In this document: positions 7,747-17,213 of the stretch, one piece after another | How positions within the stretch are numbered: the stretch's first letter is position 1 | Layout of the letters: each line of letters opens with the position of its first letter | Assembly: GCF_001601575.1 (NCBI RefSeq) | Contig: NZ_LOHZ01000045.1 | Location: 1 to 37,496 of the forward strand | From: Thermovenabulum gondwanense | GTDB lineage: Bacteria > Bacillota > Thermosediminibacteria > Thermosediminibacterales > Thermosediminibacteraceae | Direction: 5' to 3' | DNA: 37,496 nucleotides | Position numbers and translations under genes: made by a program | The notes under the pieces: generated by a model | The model's database searches: none | What the model was told of the DNA's origin: nothing | The model's input: only the letters and a program-made list of their open reading frames with translations

Positions 7747-9020
7747 TAACAACAACCCTTTCTAATATTATTAAATAAAAATTCAAATAAATCCTTATCG
7801 TTTAACTTTCGCTGTTCTCCATTAGATAAATCTTTCACTGTAAGAAAATTGTTTTTGATTTCTTCTTCGCCTACAATAATTGCAAATTTTGCTTTTAATT
7901 TATCCGCATACTTCATTTGTCCTTTTAAACTTCTGTTCATGTAATCTATTTCCGCAGATAATCCTTTTCCTCTTAATTCAAATAATAACTTATATGCAGT
8001 TTCAAAACCTTCTTCATCCATTACAACTAAAAAAATATCAACTCCTTTTTGAGGCAGGTTCAATAGACCTCTGTTTTCAAGAACATTTATAAGCCTCTCT
8101 ATTCCCATTCCAAATCCCGCAGCCGGAATATGAGGACCCCCGCATTCTTCTACAAGACCGTCGTATCTTCCGCCTCCGCAAATAGTGTTCTGCGCTCCTA
8201 AATCCTTAGATATTATTTCAAATACAGTTTTAGTGTAATAATCAAGTCCTCTAACTATCATAGGGTCCACCGTAAAATCTATTTTTAGCGAATATAATAG
8301 TCTTTTGACCTTTTCAAAATGATCCTTGCACTCATCGCATAAAAAATCTAAAATTTTTGGGGATTCTCCAAGTATTTGTTTGCAATCATCGTTTTTACAA
8401 TCTAAAATCCTCAGAGGATTTCTATCCAATCTTGTCCTGCAAGTATCGCACAAACTTTCCTTTTTAAAAGAAAAATAATTCTTTAAAGCTTCCCGGTAGT
8501 TTCCCCTGCATTTACTGCATCCAAGTGTATTTATCCTTAAATCCAAATCTTCCAATCCAAGACCTTTCAAAAACATCATAGCTAAACCAATTACCTCTAC
8601 ATCTATTGCAGGGTTATCCGATCCAAAGACCTCAACGCCAAATTGATGAAATTCTCTCAATCTTCCCGCTTGAGGCCTTTCATATCTAAATCCGGGAATG
8701 ATATAATATAATTTTAATGGCAGTGATTGATTGTAAAGTTTATGTTCTATGAGAGCTCTTGCACAGGCCGCAGTACCTTCCGGTTTTAATGTTAAGCTTC
8801 TCCCTGACTTATCGTTAAAAGTATACATTTCTTTTTCTACTATATCGGTTGTTTCGCCCACTCCTCTTAAAAATAGTTCCGTGTGTTCAAAGGTAGGAGT
8901 CCTTATTTCTTTATAACCAAAAATATCACATATCTTCCTGAATTCACTCTCTAAAAATTGCCACTTATTTATTTCATCGGGGAGTATGTCCTTTGTCCCT
9001 CTCGGCGCTTTAGTTAGCAT
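7746..9020 (-). CDS. hisS: Histidyl-tRNA synthetase
   Basis: 424 residues, the normal length of bacterial HisRS. It starts with the typical APRGTKDILP. Motif 2 (FRYERPQAGRLREFHQFGVEVFG) and the histidine-specific GLDYYTKTVFE are present, followed by motif 3 (GFGMGIERL) and a C-terminal anticodon-binding domain. An internal stretch at about 173-232 contains several Cys pairs (CSKCRG, CDTCR, CDECKDH), a small Cys-rich insertion seen in clostridial HisRS. The ATG is preceded by GGGG at 8 bases. It forms an operon with aspS. The short leader after the promoter leaves no room for a T-box. Confidence 0.96.
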   Translation of the reverse strand: MLTKAPRGTKDILPDEINKWQFLESEFRKICDIFGYKEIRTPTFEHTELFLRGVGETTDIVEKEMYTFNDKSGRSLTLKPEGTAACARALIEHKLYNQSLPLKLYYIIPGFRYERPQAGRLREFHQFGVEVFGSDNPAIDVEVIGLAMMFLKGLGLEDLDLRINTLGCSKCRGNYREALKNYFSFKKESLCDTCRTRLDRNPLRILDCKNDDCKQILGESPKILDFLCDECKDHFEKVKRLLYSLKIDFTVDPMIVRGLDYYTKTVFEIISKDLGAQNTICGGGRYDGLVEECGGPHIPAAGFGMGIERLINVLENRGLLNLPQKGVDIFLVVMDEEGFETAYKLLFELRGKGLSAEIDYMNRSLKGQMKYADKLKAKFAIIVGEEEIKNNFLTVKDLSNGEQRKLNDKDLFEFLFNNIRKGCC

Positions 9021-9056
9021 TTCATCAGCCCCTTTATAAATTTGCTACTGATAAAC

Positions 9057-9085
9057 AATATATTTAAAATATAAATTAATGTCAA
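9057..9085 (-). promoter_or_regulatory. Sigma-A promoter of hisS-aspS
   Basis: Minus-strand TTGACA (9080-9085), a 17-base spacer and TATATT (9057-9062). The start would be near 9050, giving a leader of about 30 bases before hisS. Plus-strand promoter elements for the divergent htrA gene could not be pinned down in the AT-rich stretch 9090-9215. Confidence 0.8.
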
Positions 9086-9231
9086 TAATTTAGGATAAAA
9101 TATGAAGTAAAAATTTCACAAAATCCTAACAAAATTTACACACAATTTATAAATTCTTGCTGTAAAATTAACCATGAAAAAGAAATTAAAATAGATTTAT
9201 TAAAAAATTTTTAAAAGGAGGTTAATCAGTT

Positions 9232-10389
9232 ATGAAGGTTTTTAACAAATATAAATACTTTGTTGCGGTGCTTATCGGATTTGCACTGGGGATAGGTGTA
9301 GTTACTGGAGGATTTTTCGCATATAATTTCTTTTATCCGTCAAAATCCGTTAAGGCCGGAAACTACTCAACAAATTCATCCTTTTCCTCTACACCTTATT
9401 CATTGCCCAGCATTCCCGATATCGTGGATAAAGTAAGCGACGCGGTAGTTTTCATAGAAACCACCGTCCAAACACAAAGTTCCTATAACCCATTTATCGA
9501 CGATCCTTTTTTCCGTTTCTTTTTCGAAGATATTCCTTCCCCCTCAAAAATCAATAAGAGTGTAGGCTCAGGATTTATCATAAGTCCCGATGGATATATT
9601 TTAACCAATGAGCACGTTATATCCGGTGCTACTGAGGTATCGGTGACAGTAAAAGGATATGATAAACCCTTTAAAGCACAAATTGTTGGAAAAGATTTTG
9701 ATCTTGACTTAGCAGTATTAAAAATAAATTCATCAAAAACTTTACCCTACATCCCCATGGGCGATTCGGATAAAATGCGGGTCGGTGACTGGGTAATAGC
9801 TATAGGCAATCCTTACAGGTTAGACCACACAGTTACGGTAGGAGTAATCAGCGCAAAGGGACGTCCTATTACAATTCCGGATAAATCAGGTAAACAAAGG
9901 GTGTATACAAACCTTATTCAGACGGATGCAGCTATTAATCCCGGAAATAGCGGTGGTCCTTTAATCTCGTTAGAAGGAGAGGTTATAGGAATCAATACCG
10001 CGATAAACGCTGAAGCTCAGGGCATTGGTTTTGCAATACCTATAAACACTGTAAAAAACGTTCTGGACGAGCTTAAAAAAGGCGGTATAACCCGTCCCTA
10101 CATTGGCGTAGGACTTCAGGACATTACTGAAGATTTGGCAAAGTACTTTAACTTAAAAAATACTGACGGAGCGCTTATAAGCTATGTGCAGCCGGGAAGT
10201 CCTGCGTATACGGCAGGGTTAAGGGAAGGAGATATAATCCTTAAAGTAAATAATAATTCTGTGAAAAATGCAAACGATGTCGTAAATGTTATAAAAAATT
10301 CAAAGGTAAACGATACGCTGGTATTATTGATACTAAGGGATGGCAGGCAGATGTACTTAACCGTTAAGGTGGGTAAAAAACCCGAATAA
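9232..10389 (+). CDS. htrA: HtrA/DegP-like serine protease
   Basis: Membrane-anchored extracytoplasmic quality-control protease of 385 residues. One transmembrane helix (about residues 9-34) is followed by a low-complexity linker rich in Ser. The trypsin-like domain has His128 (LTNEHVI), Asp159 (DLDLAVLKI) and Ser240 (NPGNSGGPL). A single PDZ domain fills the C-terminus (from about 285: ITRPYIGVGLQ). This matches the short HtrA form of Firmicutes with one PDZ. GGAGG precedes the ATG by 10 bases. It is a single-gene unit on the plus strand, with its own strong terminator, sitting between hisS and the recJ operon, which in Bacillus are adjacent. Stress control is likely but no operator is recognised. 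Confidence 0.93.
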   Translation: MKVFNKYKYFVAVLIGFALGIGVVTGGFFAYNFFYPSKSVKAGNYSTNSSFSSTPYSLPSIPDIVDKVSDAVVFIETTVQTQSSYNPFIDDPFFRFFFEDIPSPSKINKSVGSGFIISPDGYILTNEHVISGATEVSVTVKGYDKPFKAQIVGKDFDLDLAVLKINSSKTLPYIPMGDSDKMRVGDWVIAIGNPYRLDHTVTVGVISAKGRPITIPDKSGKQRVYTNLIQTDAAINPGNSGGPLISLEGEVIGINTAINAEAQGIGFAIPINTVKNVLDELKKGGITRPYIGVGLQDITEDLAKYFNLKNTDGALISYVQPGSPAYTAGLREGDIILKVNNNSVKNANDVVNVIKNSKVNDTLVLLILRDGRQMYLTVKVGKKPE

Positions 10390-10395
10390 TATTTA

Positions 10396-10430
10396 AATAG
10401 ACTCGAGGAATTCCCCTCGAGTCTATTTTT
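10396..10430 (+). terminator. Terminator after htrA
   Basis: Perfect stem with arms AATAGACTCGAGG and CCTCGAGTCTATT and a run of T on the plus strand. The convergent small gene ends inside the same hairpin at 10423, so it probably serves both directions. Confidence 0.88.
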
Positions 10431-10659
10431 TTCCTTTTTTATAAAAAATTTTGAAAGGATTATTTTCGTATTCGTCCGTTTCACTGAACTTTTCTCTTAA
10501 TCCCTTCACCACTTTTACGTCGATTTTTATATCATCGGCTATTTCTTCATCTTTCAATCCTTCTTCAAAAAGTTCTGCAATCTCCTGCAATTCTTCCTCG
10601 CGGGAATATAGTTTCATCTTACTTTTTTTCCTGGTCGTAATTACCCCTCCGTTCCCCAT
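10423..10659 (-). CDS. Small helical hypothetical protein, HTH-like
   Basis: 78 residues, highly charged. The segment ELQEIAELFEEGLKDEEIADDIKIDVKVVKGLREKF looks like a sigma-factor-type helix-turn-helix, which suggests a DNA-binding or regulatory role, but I do not recognise a named family. The start is uncertain: the ATG at 10659 lacks a clear ribosome binding site, and the ATG at 10617 is an alternative giving 64 residues. It is the last gene of the recJ-apt-rel-dtd-MBL operon, 14 bases after the hydrolase gene, and its end overlaps the htrA terminator hairpin. Confidence 0.6.
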   Translation of the reverse strand: MGNGGVITTRKKSKMKLYSREEELQEIAELFEEGLKDEEIADDIKIDVKVVKGLREKFSETDEYENNPFKIFYKKGKK

Positions 10660-10673
10660 AAAATTACGGGAAA

Positions 10674-11294
10674 TTACCTTAAAAAGGGGTTGGTCATTTT
10701 TTCCTCTCCAATAGTGGATGATATACCATGTCCGGGAAAGATTTTTATTTCATCGCCTAAGGGAAGAATTTTTTCTAATATAGATTTTTTAAGCATGCTG
10801 TAAGAACCACCCGGAAAATCCGTTCTCCCAATAGACCCGGCAAACAATGTATCCCCTGTAAAAAGCAAATCTTCAATCTTGACGGAAATACTTCCCGGCG
10901 TATGTCCCGGAGTATGCAAAATTTCCAATCTCATTTCTCCTATTAAAATATTATCCCCATCCCTTAGAAAATTATCCGCCTCTTTCAAGCCAAAGCCCCT
11001 GCCTAAAAATATAGAAAGATTTTTTTCAGGATTTGTTATCATATCTTTATCCTTTTCATGAATGAAAAGCAGGGCATTTGTCCTTTCTCTTAGATAATCA
11101 GATCCTTCAATGTGGTCACAGTGCCCGTGAGTTAATATAATATGGGTCAAATCAAGCCCCTTATCAAATATCACATTTAAAATTTTTTCGGGATTACCTC
11201 CGGGGTCGATGCACACCGCTTTATTTGTTTTTTCACAGCCAATAATGTAGCAATTCGCTAAAAGAGGACCTACCTGTAATGTTTCCAGAAACAT
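10674..11294 (-). CDS. MBL-fold metallo-hydrolase (glyoxalase II-like, YqgX type)
   Basis: 206 residues with the metallo-beta-lactamase fold. The metal motif is THGHCDH (His56, His58, Asp60, His61), followed by LHTPGHTPGS, TGDTLFAGSIGRTD and FPGHG, which supply the remaining His and bridging Asp ligands. This pattern is that of hydroxyacylglutathione hydrolase-like proteins such as YqgX. As clostridia generally lack glutathione, the natural thioester is likely another thiol adduct; the substrate is unknown. It is cytoplasmic, as no signal peptide is seen. It lies 20 bases downstream of dtd in the rel-dtd operon, a common clostridial arrangement. Confidence 0.88.
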   Translation of the reverse strand: MFLETLQVGPLLANCYIIGCEKTNKAVCIDPGGNPEKILNVIFDKGLDLTHIILTHGHCDHIEGSDYLRERTNALLFIHEKDKDMITNPEKNLSIFLGRGFGLKEADNFLRDGDNILIGEMRLEILHTPGHTPGSISVKIEDLLFTGDTLFAGSIGRTDFPGGSYSMLKKSILEKILPLGDEIKIFPGHGISSTIGEEKMTNPFLR

Positions 11295-11314
11295 TTTTTA
11301 TCCTCCCGAAATTT

Positions 11315-11764
11315 TTAAAAAGTCTTTTTTGAATCCAGCAATATTGTGACGGGTCCGTCATTTTCCAGCTTCACGATCATATGAGCCTGAAATTGCCCGG
11401 TTTTTACGTTCTCTGTTTTTTCCCTGCAGAATTTAACAAACTCTTCGTATAAGTTATTAGCTTTATCCTGAGGAGCAGCCATGGTAAAGCTTGGCCTTTT
11501 ACCCTTTCGCACATCACCGTAAAGGGTAAATTGAGATACCACCAGAACCTCTCCTCCCACATCCAGTACGGAAAGGTTCATTTTCCCCTTTTCATCTTCA
11601 AAAATTCTGAGGTTAATTATTTTTTCCGCCAAATATTCTGCGTCCTCCAAGGTATCTTCCTCTCCCACACCTAAAAAAACCAGTATCCCCCTATTTATTG
11701 AAGAAACAACTTTTTCTTCTACCTCTACCATCGCTCTGGATACCCTTTGAACAACTGCTCTCAT
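11315..11764 (-). CDS. dtd: D-aminoacyl-tRNA deacylase
   Basis: 149 residues, the standard DTD length. It starts [16 protein letters not shown] and has both family signatures: [17 protein letters not shown], which carries the active-site Ser-Gln-Phe-Thr, and the cross-subunit Gly-cis-Pro loop in [11 protein letters not shown]. The enzyme removes D-amino acids (and glycine from tRNA-Ala) from mischarged tRNA. It follows rel by 18 bases, as yrvI follows relA in Bacillus subtilis, and is cotranscribed with it. Confidence 0.96.
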   Translation of the reverse strand: MRAVVQRVSRAMVEVEEKVVSSINRGILVFLGVGEEDTLEDAEYLAEKIINLRIFEDEKGKMNLSVLDVGGEVLVVSQFTLYGDVRKGKRPSFTMAAPQDKANNLYEEFVKFCREKTENVKTGQFQAHMIVKLENDGPVTILLDSKKTF

Positions 11765-11782
11765 TTTTAATACTTCTCCCTT

Positions 11783-13942
11783 CTACTGATTCATAACCCT
11801 TTTTACCTCAAAAACTCCATTTATCTTTTTCAACTTTTGAATAACATTTTCAAGATGCTGCTTGTCTTTAATCTCGAGAACGAGATCAATTACAGCAATT
11901 CCATTTTTGGTTGCTCTGGCATTTACAGCATCTATGGTGGTTTTCATATCTCCAATAAGATTAATTACATCCGAAAGGACGCCAGGTCTATCATAAGCAG
12001 ATGCCTCAATTTCTACAGGATAAGAATTTTCTTTGAAGGTATCCCACTTAACCTCAATAAGCCTTTCTTTATACTGGTTATTTTGAACATTAGGACAATC
12101 AAACCTGTGAATGGAAACTCCTCTGCCTCTTGTAATATATCCTACTATTTTATCACCGGGTACGGGGTTACAGCATCGCGAAAACTTGACGAGAATATTA
12201 TCTATTCCTTCAACTACAACGGCTTCTTTTGAGACAACCTGTTTTTTGGATTTGGGACTGATTTTTTCTTCAACACCGGGCTTTTCGGCTTTAACAGTCT
12301 TTTTGTATTCATCTAATATCCTTTGAAAAGCCTGAACGGGTGAAATTCCACCCAATCCTATGGCCGCAAAAAGGTCTTCTAAATTCTGCATACTCAGCTT
12401 TTTTAATAATCCTTCCATAAAGTCATGTTTTATGAGTTGATACAAATCATACCCCTGTCTTTTTGCTTCCTTTTCTAAAAGCTCCTTGCCTCTTGTAATG
12501 TTCTCCTCTCTTCTTTCTTTTTTGAACCACTGTTTTATTTTGCTTCTTGCCTGTGCTGATTTAACAAATTTCAACCAATCCCTGCTTGGTCCGCTGCTGT
12601 GGGAAGATGTAAGTATTTCAACTATATCTCCGTTTGCAAGTCTATAATCTAAAGGGACCATTTTACCGTTTACCTTTGCGCCAATGCATCGATTGCCAAT
12701 ATCGGTGTGTATTCTATAAGCAAAATCAATTGGGCATGAACCCGCCGGAAGATTAATAACATCTCCTTTGGGAGTAAATACATATACCTCATCGGTAAAA
12801 AGGTCCAATTTTAGCGATTCCATAAATTCCTTAGCATCTTTTAACTCCCGCTGCCAGTCCAAAATTTCTCTTAGCCAGGAAAGTTTTTTGTCAAACTCAT
12901 CAATCTTAGAACCCTCTTTATAACGCCAGTGGGCTGCAATTCCGTATTCCGCTGTTTTATGCATTTCATAAGTTCTTATCTGAATTTCTAAGGGTTCCCC
13001 TTTTGAATCAATTACAGTTGTATGAAGGGATTGGTACATATTAGGTTTGGGCATCGCAATATAATCCTTGAATCTGCCGGGTATTGGTTTCCACAATGTA
13101 TGGACTACGCCCAGCGCTGCATAACATTCCCTCACATTATCCACTATTACCCTTACCGCCGTGAGGTCATAAATCTGATCAAAGGTTTTGTTTTGTTCTT
13201 TCATCTTTTTGTATATGCTGTAGAAATGCTTTGGTCTTCCCTGAATATCAGCTTTGATGCCCGATGATTCCAATTTTTGTTTGAGAATATTTATCATCTC
13301 ATTTATATGTTCTTCCCTTTCTCTTCTTTTTTTTGCGACTTTATCGACCAGATCGTAATAATGCTCGGGCTCTAAAAATCTGAAAGCAAGGTCCTCCAGT
13401 TCCCATTTAATTTTCGATATACCCAGCCGATGTGCCAGCGGTGCAAATATTTCTAAAGTCTCTATGGCTTTTTCCTTCTGTTTTTCCTCTGGCATGGATT
13501 TTAAAGTGCGCATATTATGAAGCCTGTCGGCCAATTTTATTAATATTATCCTTATATCCTTTGCCATTGCCAGCAACATTTTTCTGAGATTCTCTGCCTG
13601 CTGTTCTTCCTTCGACTTGAATTCCAGTTTACCTAATTTTGTTACACCATCCACCAGCAGTGCAATTTCTGGTCCAAAAATCTTTTCTATATCTTCAATG
13701 GTATATTGTGTGTCTTCCACCACATCATGAAGCAAACCGGCTGCTACCGTAACAGTATCTAATTCTAAATCCGCCAGAATCATTGCAACTTCCAAGGGGT
13801 GGAAAATGAAAAGCTCCCCTGACGCTCTATGCTGACCGTCATGGGCATTTTTGGCAAAATCATAGGCATCCCGTATTAATTTTAAATCCGCTTGAGGATT
13901 ATAGGAACGTATTTTGCTTTCTAATTTTTCTATGTTTGTCAT
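11783..13942 (-). CDS. relA: Bifunctional (p)ppGpp synthetase/hydrolase Rel
   Basis: About 719 residues with the complete long-Rel layout. The HD hydrolase domain has HPLEVAMI, LLHDVVEDT and KLADRLHNMRTL. The synthetase domain has GRFKDYIAMPKPN and YQSLHTTV. A TGS domain (DVINLPAGSCPIDFAYRIHTD), a conserved Cys region (FSRCCNPVPGD) and a C-terminal ACT domain follow. The RxKD form (RFKD) and the intact HD motif indicate a bifunctional enzyme rather than a synthetase-only RelA. The start at 13942 (ATGACAAAC) has AAGGGGTGG upstream; a GTG nine bases earlier is less likely. It is part of the recJ-apt-rel-dtd operon, with the same order as in Bacillus. Confidence 0.97.
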   Translation of the reverse strand: MTNIEKLESKIRSYNPQADLKLIRDAYDFAKNAHDGQHRASGELFIFHPLEVAMILADLELDTVTVAAGLLHDVVEDTQYTIEDIEKIFGPEIALLVDGVTKLGKLEFKSKEEQQAENLRKMLLAMAKDIRIILIKLADRLHNMRTLKSMPEEKQKEKAIETLEIFAPLAHRLGISKIKWELEDLAFRFLEPEHYYDLVDKVAKKRREREEHINEMINILKQKLESSGIKADIQGRPKHFYSIYKKMKEQNKTFDQIYDLTAVRVIVDNVRECYAALGVVHTLWKPIPGRFKDYIAMPKPNMYQSLHTTVIDSKGEPLEIQIRTYEMHKTAEYGIAAHWRYKEGSKIDEFDKKLSWLREILDWQRELKDAKEFMESLKLDLFTDEVYVFTPKGDVINLPAGSCPIDFAYRIHTDIGNRCIGAKVNGKMVPLDYRLANGDIVEILTSSHSSGPSRDWLKFVKSAQARSKIKQWFKKERREENITRGKELLEKEAKRQGYDLYQLIKHDFMEGLLKKLSMQNLEDLFAAIGLGGISPVQAFQRILDEYKKTVKAEKPGVEEKISPKSKKQVVSKEAVVVEGIDNILVKFSRCCNPVPGDKIVGYITRGRGVSIHRFDCPNVQNNQYKERLIEVKWDTFKENSYPVEIEASAYDRPGVLSDVINLIGDMKTTIDAVNARATKNGIAVIDLVLEIKDKQHLENVIQKLKKINGVFEVKRVMNQ

Positions 13943-13998
13943 AAAATCCACCCCTTACGCTTCCCAAAAACAATATAAGTAACCTTTTTAAACGTCTT

Positions 13999-14520
13999 TT
14001 AGTATTGTATTAGAGAAAATACATCATAACCCTTTAGATTTTCCCTGCCATTTAATTCGGTAAGCTCGATCAAAAATGCAACTCCGACCACTTTTCCTCC
14101 TAATTTTTCTACCAATTCTATTGTAGTAAAAATTGTTCCACCTGTTGCCAGCAAATCGTCAACTACAAGTACTTTTTGCCCTTCCAAAATTGCATCCTTA
14201 TGCATCTCTAAAATGTCGGTACCGTATTCAAGCTTATATTCGGCTTTTATGGTTTCTCCCGGTAGCTTTCCTTTTTTCCTTGCAGGAATAAAGCCTTTCC
14301 CTAATTCAAAGGCTAATGGTGCACCTATAATAAATCCCCTGGCTTCCGGTCCTGCAATTAAATCAAAATCTTTTTCTTTGACAAGTTCAGCAAGGCCCTT
14401 TATTGCAGCTTTGAATGCTTCTCCATCTTTTAGTAAAGTTGTAATATCTTTGAAGCTTATACCTTTTTTTGGGAAATCCATGATTATCCTTATTTTTTCC
14501 TTTAACTGTTCCGGTGACAT
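13999..14520 (-). CDS. apt: Adenine phosphoribosyltransferase
   Basis: 173 residues. Converts adenine and PRPP to AMP in purine salvage. The PRPP-binding motif [13 protein letters not shown] and the family segments [16 protein letters not shown] and [15 protein letters not shown] are present. The ATG at 14520 ([10 protein letters not shown]) is supported by GGGGG about 9 bases before it; the longer frame would overlap the recJ end and adds residues foreign to the family. It lies 28 bases after recJ, in the standard recJ-apt-relA order. Confidence 0.96.
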   Translation of the reverse strand: MSPEQLKEKIRIIMDFPKKGISFKDITTLLKDGEAFKAAIKGLAELVKEKDFDLIAGPEARGFIIGAPLAFELGKGFIPARKKGKLPGETIKAEYKLEYGTDILEMHKDAILEGQKVLVVDDLLATGGTIFTTIELVEKLGGKVVGVAFLIELTELNGRENLKGYDVFSLIQY

Positions 14521-14548
14521 ATATATTCGCCCCCTTGAATTTGATTTT

Positions 14549-17101
14549 TTAAAAAATTGTAAAGTTATTATAAAAATCAATTAAATCCTTTTTTAAATTA
14601 AATAATTTTTTTTGCATGCCGGTCCCTATTACCTGGCATTTTTTGTTTTGTAAACCAAGGTTTTTTAAAAAAATATTGTTTTCTTCAATACTAAAATCAA
14701 TTATATGGGATTCTTTTAAAATATTTAACATATATAGCATTTGTGGTATTTCTAACTTCTCCTCCAGCCTGTTATTAAAATTAATCAGGAAATCTTTTAA
14801 TGGTTCTTCATAATAATTAGAATTTATTTTTGCGAAATTCTCCCTGCAATAATATAAAAAAGCAGTTATAATACTTTTATCATTAATCAGGATATTTTCA
14901 AGAACCATATAATTATATCTTAAATCTTCTTTATTAAAAATAATGAATACCGGAATATCATTGGCAATAACTACTTCCCTTTCATACTGAGAAATTGAAA
15001 AAGGTGGATCATAAAAAACCACAAAGTTTATACTGTTGGACTTTATGTAATGACGAACTATTTTATTATCAAATATCGGATTAATATAAAGAACAACAAA
15101 ATTTGAATCACCAAAAACCGGGCTTTGTGACCCGTTATTTAAATTAAAAAGTATTTTTATTTTACCCTTATTTCTTTCCTTTTTTGTAAAATAATTAATA
15201 AATCTCCACGCCTGATAGGGTGTATGAAAATGAACTAAAACATTCCCATTTCTGGAAATTTCCTCTACAAATTTTCTCTTATTTTTTATAGCAGATACTA
15301 TATTTACATTGTTTTTAATATTTAAAGTGCTATCCATTTGTTCATCAATTATGTTTTTAAAATCCAAACTAAAAAATTCCCTGTAATATCCCGCTTCTAT
15401 TTTCTTTAAAATTGAATCTTTTAAATAGGGAATTTTCAAATCTTTTATTTTTAGCTGAAGTTCCTCCCTCCCTCCCCAAACATTTATTTCTAAGTAAAAA
15501 GCCACATCAAGAAAAGGAGCCATTATCAATTTTTCTTTATAACTCCCGTAATTGTACCCGATACCGGTATATCTATTGCCTCTTTTAACAAATTCTATTT
15601 TTAAATGCTTTTCGCCGTTGCCCACGGTTTTAACACTTTCAACCAAAAGGTTTCTGCAGGAAAATACCGGTTTTGGATTTCCAAAGCCGAAAGGTTCTAA
15701 AAGTGATAATTCTTTTGCTAAATTAATATCTATTTCTGAGCCTTTAAGATCCAAATCAATAGATAATACGGGAATATATTCCTTAATATTCATTTCCCCG
15801 GCTATTTCATTAATTTTCCTTTTGAATAAATCCAAATTGTCACTTTTAATTGTAAAACCAGCAGCCTGCTCATGTCCACCATATTTTTCGAAAAGATATG
15901 AAATTTTGCTTAAGGCCTGAAAGATATTAAAGCCGGGAATACTTCTACAGGATCCTTTAGAGAACTCTCCTTCTTTTGATATTACCACTGCCGGTTTGCA
16001 ATAATTTTGAGTAATTTTAGATGCTACAATTCCAATTACACCCTCATGCCAATCGCAACCATCCACCACTATTACATTTTGCTTGTCAATTCCTATTTTT
16101 GTTATATTATCTTCTGCTTCTTTAAATATTTTACTTTCTATGGCTTGCCTTGCTTTATTATGATTATTTAGTTCCTTAGCCAGCACTTCTGCCCTTTCTT
16201 TATCTTCGGTTATTAAAAGCTCTACCGCAATTGCCGCATCAGCCATCCTTCCTGCTGCATTTAACCTTGGAGCTATTAGATAGCTTATTTTTTCCGCATC
16301 AATTTTTTCTGAAGTGCAACCCGCTATATCCAATAGAGCTTTCAATCCTATATTTTCAGTTTTTTTTAAAACCTCCAAACCAAGTTTAACAATTATTCTA
16401 TTTTCATCCTGCAGCGGCACCAGGTCAGCAATAGTTCCAATAGCCACTACATCCAAGTATTTTACTAAATCTTCTTCATTTAAAAAGGCCTGTAAAAATT
16501 TAAAAGCGACCCCCGCACCCGATAACTCTTTGAAAGGATAATTTGAATCAGGTCTCTTGGGGTCCACCACGGCATGTGCAGGAGGTAGTATTCCCTGAGT
16601 TTCATGATGATCAAATATAATTACATCGATTCCCAGATTTAAAGCCATTTTAACTTCATCAAAACAAGCAATTCCGTTGTCCACCGTTATTATGAGCTTA
16701 GTACCTTTTTTTGCCAATTTTTCAATGGCAATTACATTTAAACCGTATCCTTCATCATGCCTTGCAGGTATATAGTAATCAACAAAAGCTCCTTTTTTCT
16801 TCAAACCTTTGTATAGTATTGCCGTGCCTGTAATTCCATCTACATCGTAATCTCCAAAAATTGTTATACTTTCTCCTTTTAATATTGCTTTGTTTATTCG
16901 TTCAATAGCTTTATCCATATCTAACAAAAGTAAAGGATTATACAAATCTTCAAATTTTGGTTCTAGGAATTTCCTTATATCTTCCTGTGTTTTAATGCCG
17001 CGTTTTGATAATATTTTTAAGATAACGGGATGAAGTTTTAATTCACCGTTAATTACAAAACTCTCCTCTTTTATATCCCATAAGTAATTGCCGTCAATCA
17101 T
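14549..17101 (-). CDS. recJ: Single-stranded-DNA exonuclease RecJ, long form
   Basis: 5'-3' single-strand exonuclease for recombination and mismatch repair. About 850 residues. The DHH domain shows [18 protein letters not shown] and IIFDHHE; then come LNAAGRM, the DHHA1 segment with [13 protein letters not shown], and an OB-like region ([14 protein letters not shown]). Beyond about residue 570 there is an extension of roughly 280 residues, AT-rich and Asn/Ile/Lys-rich, that I cannot assign; long RecJ forms occur in Bacillus and clostridia. The start at 17101 has GGGGGA at good spacing; the ATG at 17116 is less likely. It heads the recJ-apt-rel-dtd operon with its own promoter. Confidence 0.93.
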   Translation of the reverse strand: MIDGNYLWDIKEESFVINGELKLHPVILKILSKRGIKTQEDIRKFLEPKFEDLYNPLLLLDMDKAIERINKAILKGESITIFGDYDVDGITGTAILYKGLKKKGAFVDYYIPARHDEGYGLNVIAIEKLAKKGTKLIITVDNGIACFDEVKMALNLGIDVIIFDHHETQGILPPAHAVVDPKRPDSNYPFKELSGAGVAFKFLQAFLNEEDLVKYLDVVAIGTIADLVPLQDENRIIVKLGLEVLKKTENIGLKALLDIAGCTSEKIDAEKISYLIAPRLNAAGRMADAAIAVELLITEDKERAEVLAKELNNHNKARQAIESKIFKEAEDNITKIGIDKQNVIVVDGCDWHEGVIGIVASKITQNYCKPAVVISKEGEFSKGSCRSIPGFNIFQALSKISYLFEKYGGHEQAAGFTIKSDNLDLFKRKINEIAGEMNIKEYIPVLSIDLDLKGSEIDINLAKELSLLEPFGFGNPKPVFSCRNLLVESVKTVGNGEKHLKIEFVKRGNRYTGIGYNYGSYKEKLIMAPFLDVAFYLEINVWGGREELQLKIKDLKIPYLKDSILKKIEAGYYREFFSLDFKNIIDEQMDSTLNIKNNVNIVSAIKNKRKFVEEISRNGNVLVHFHTPYQAWRFINYFTKKERNKGKIKILFNLNNGSQSPVFGDSNFVVLYINPIFDNKIVRHYIKSNSINFVVFYDPPFSISQYEREVVIANDIPVFIIFNKEDLRYNYMVLENILINDKSIITAFLYYCRENFAKINSNYYEEPLKDFLINFNNRLEEKLEIPQMLYMLNILKESHIIDFSIEENNIFLKNLGLQNKKCQVIGTGMQKKLFNLKKDLIDFYNNFTIF

Positions 17102-17133
17102 AATTTTATCCCCCATAAGCTTTAAACAATATT

Positions 17134-17162
17134 ATTATAATTCAACATGGGTTTCTTATCAA
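17134..17162 (-). promoter_or_regulatory. Sigma-A promoter of recJ operon
   Basis: Minus-strand TTGATA (17157-17162), 17-base spacer and TATAAT (17134-17139). It lies immediately after the terminator of the VWA gene and would start transcripts near 17127. Confidence 0.8.
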
Positions 17163-17188
17163 CAAAAACCCGCCATAAAGGCGGGCTC
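17163..17188 (-). terminator. Terminator after the AAA+/VWA pair
   Basis: Minus-strand stem GCCCGCC-TTTAT-GGCGGG followed by TTTTTG, directly after the VWA gene. Confidence 0.85.
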
Positions 17189-17213
17189 TTTAAAAAAGTG
17201 AGTAATTTTTAAA

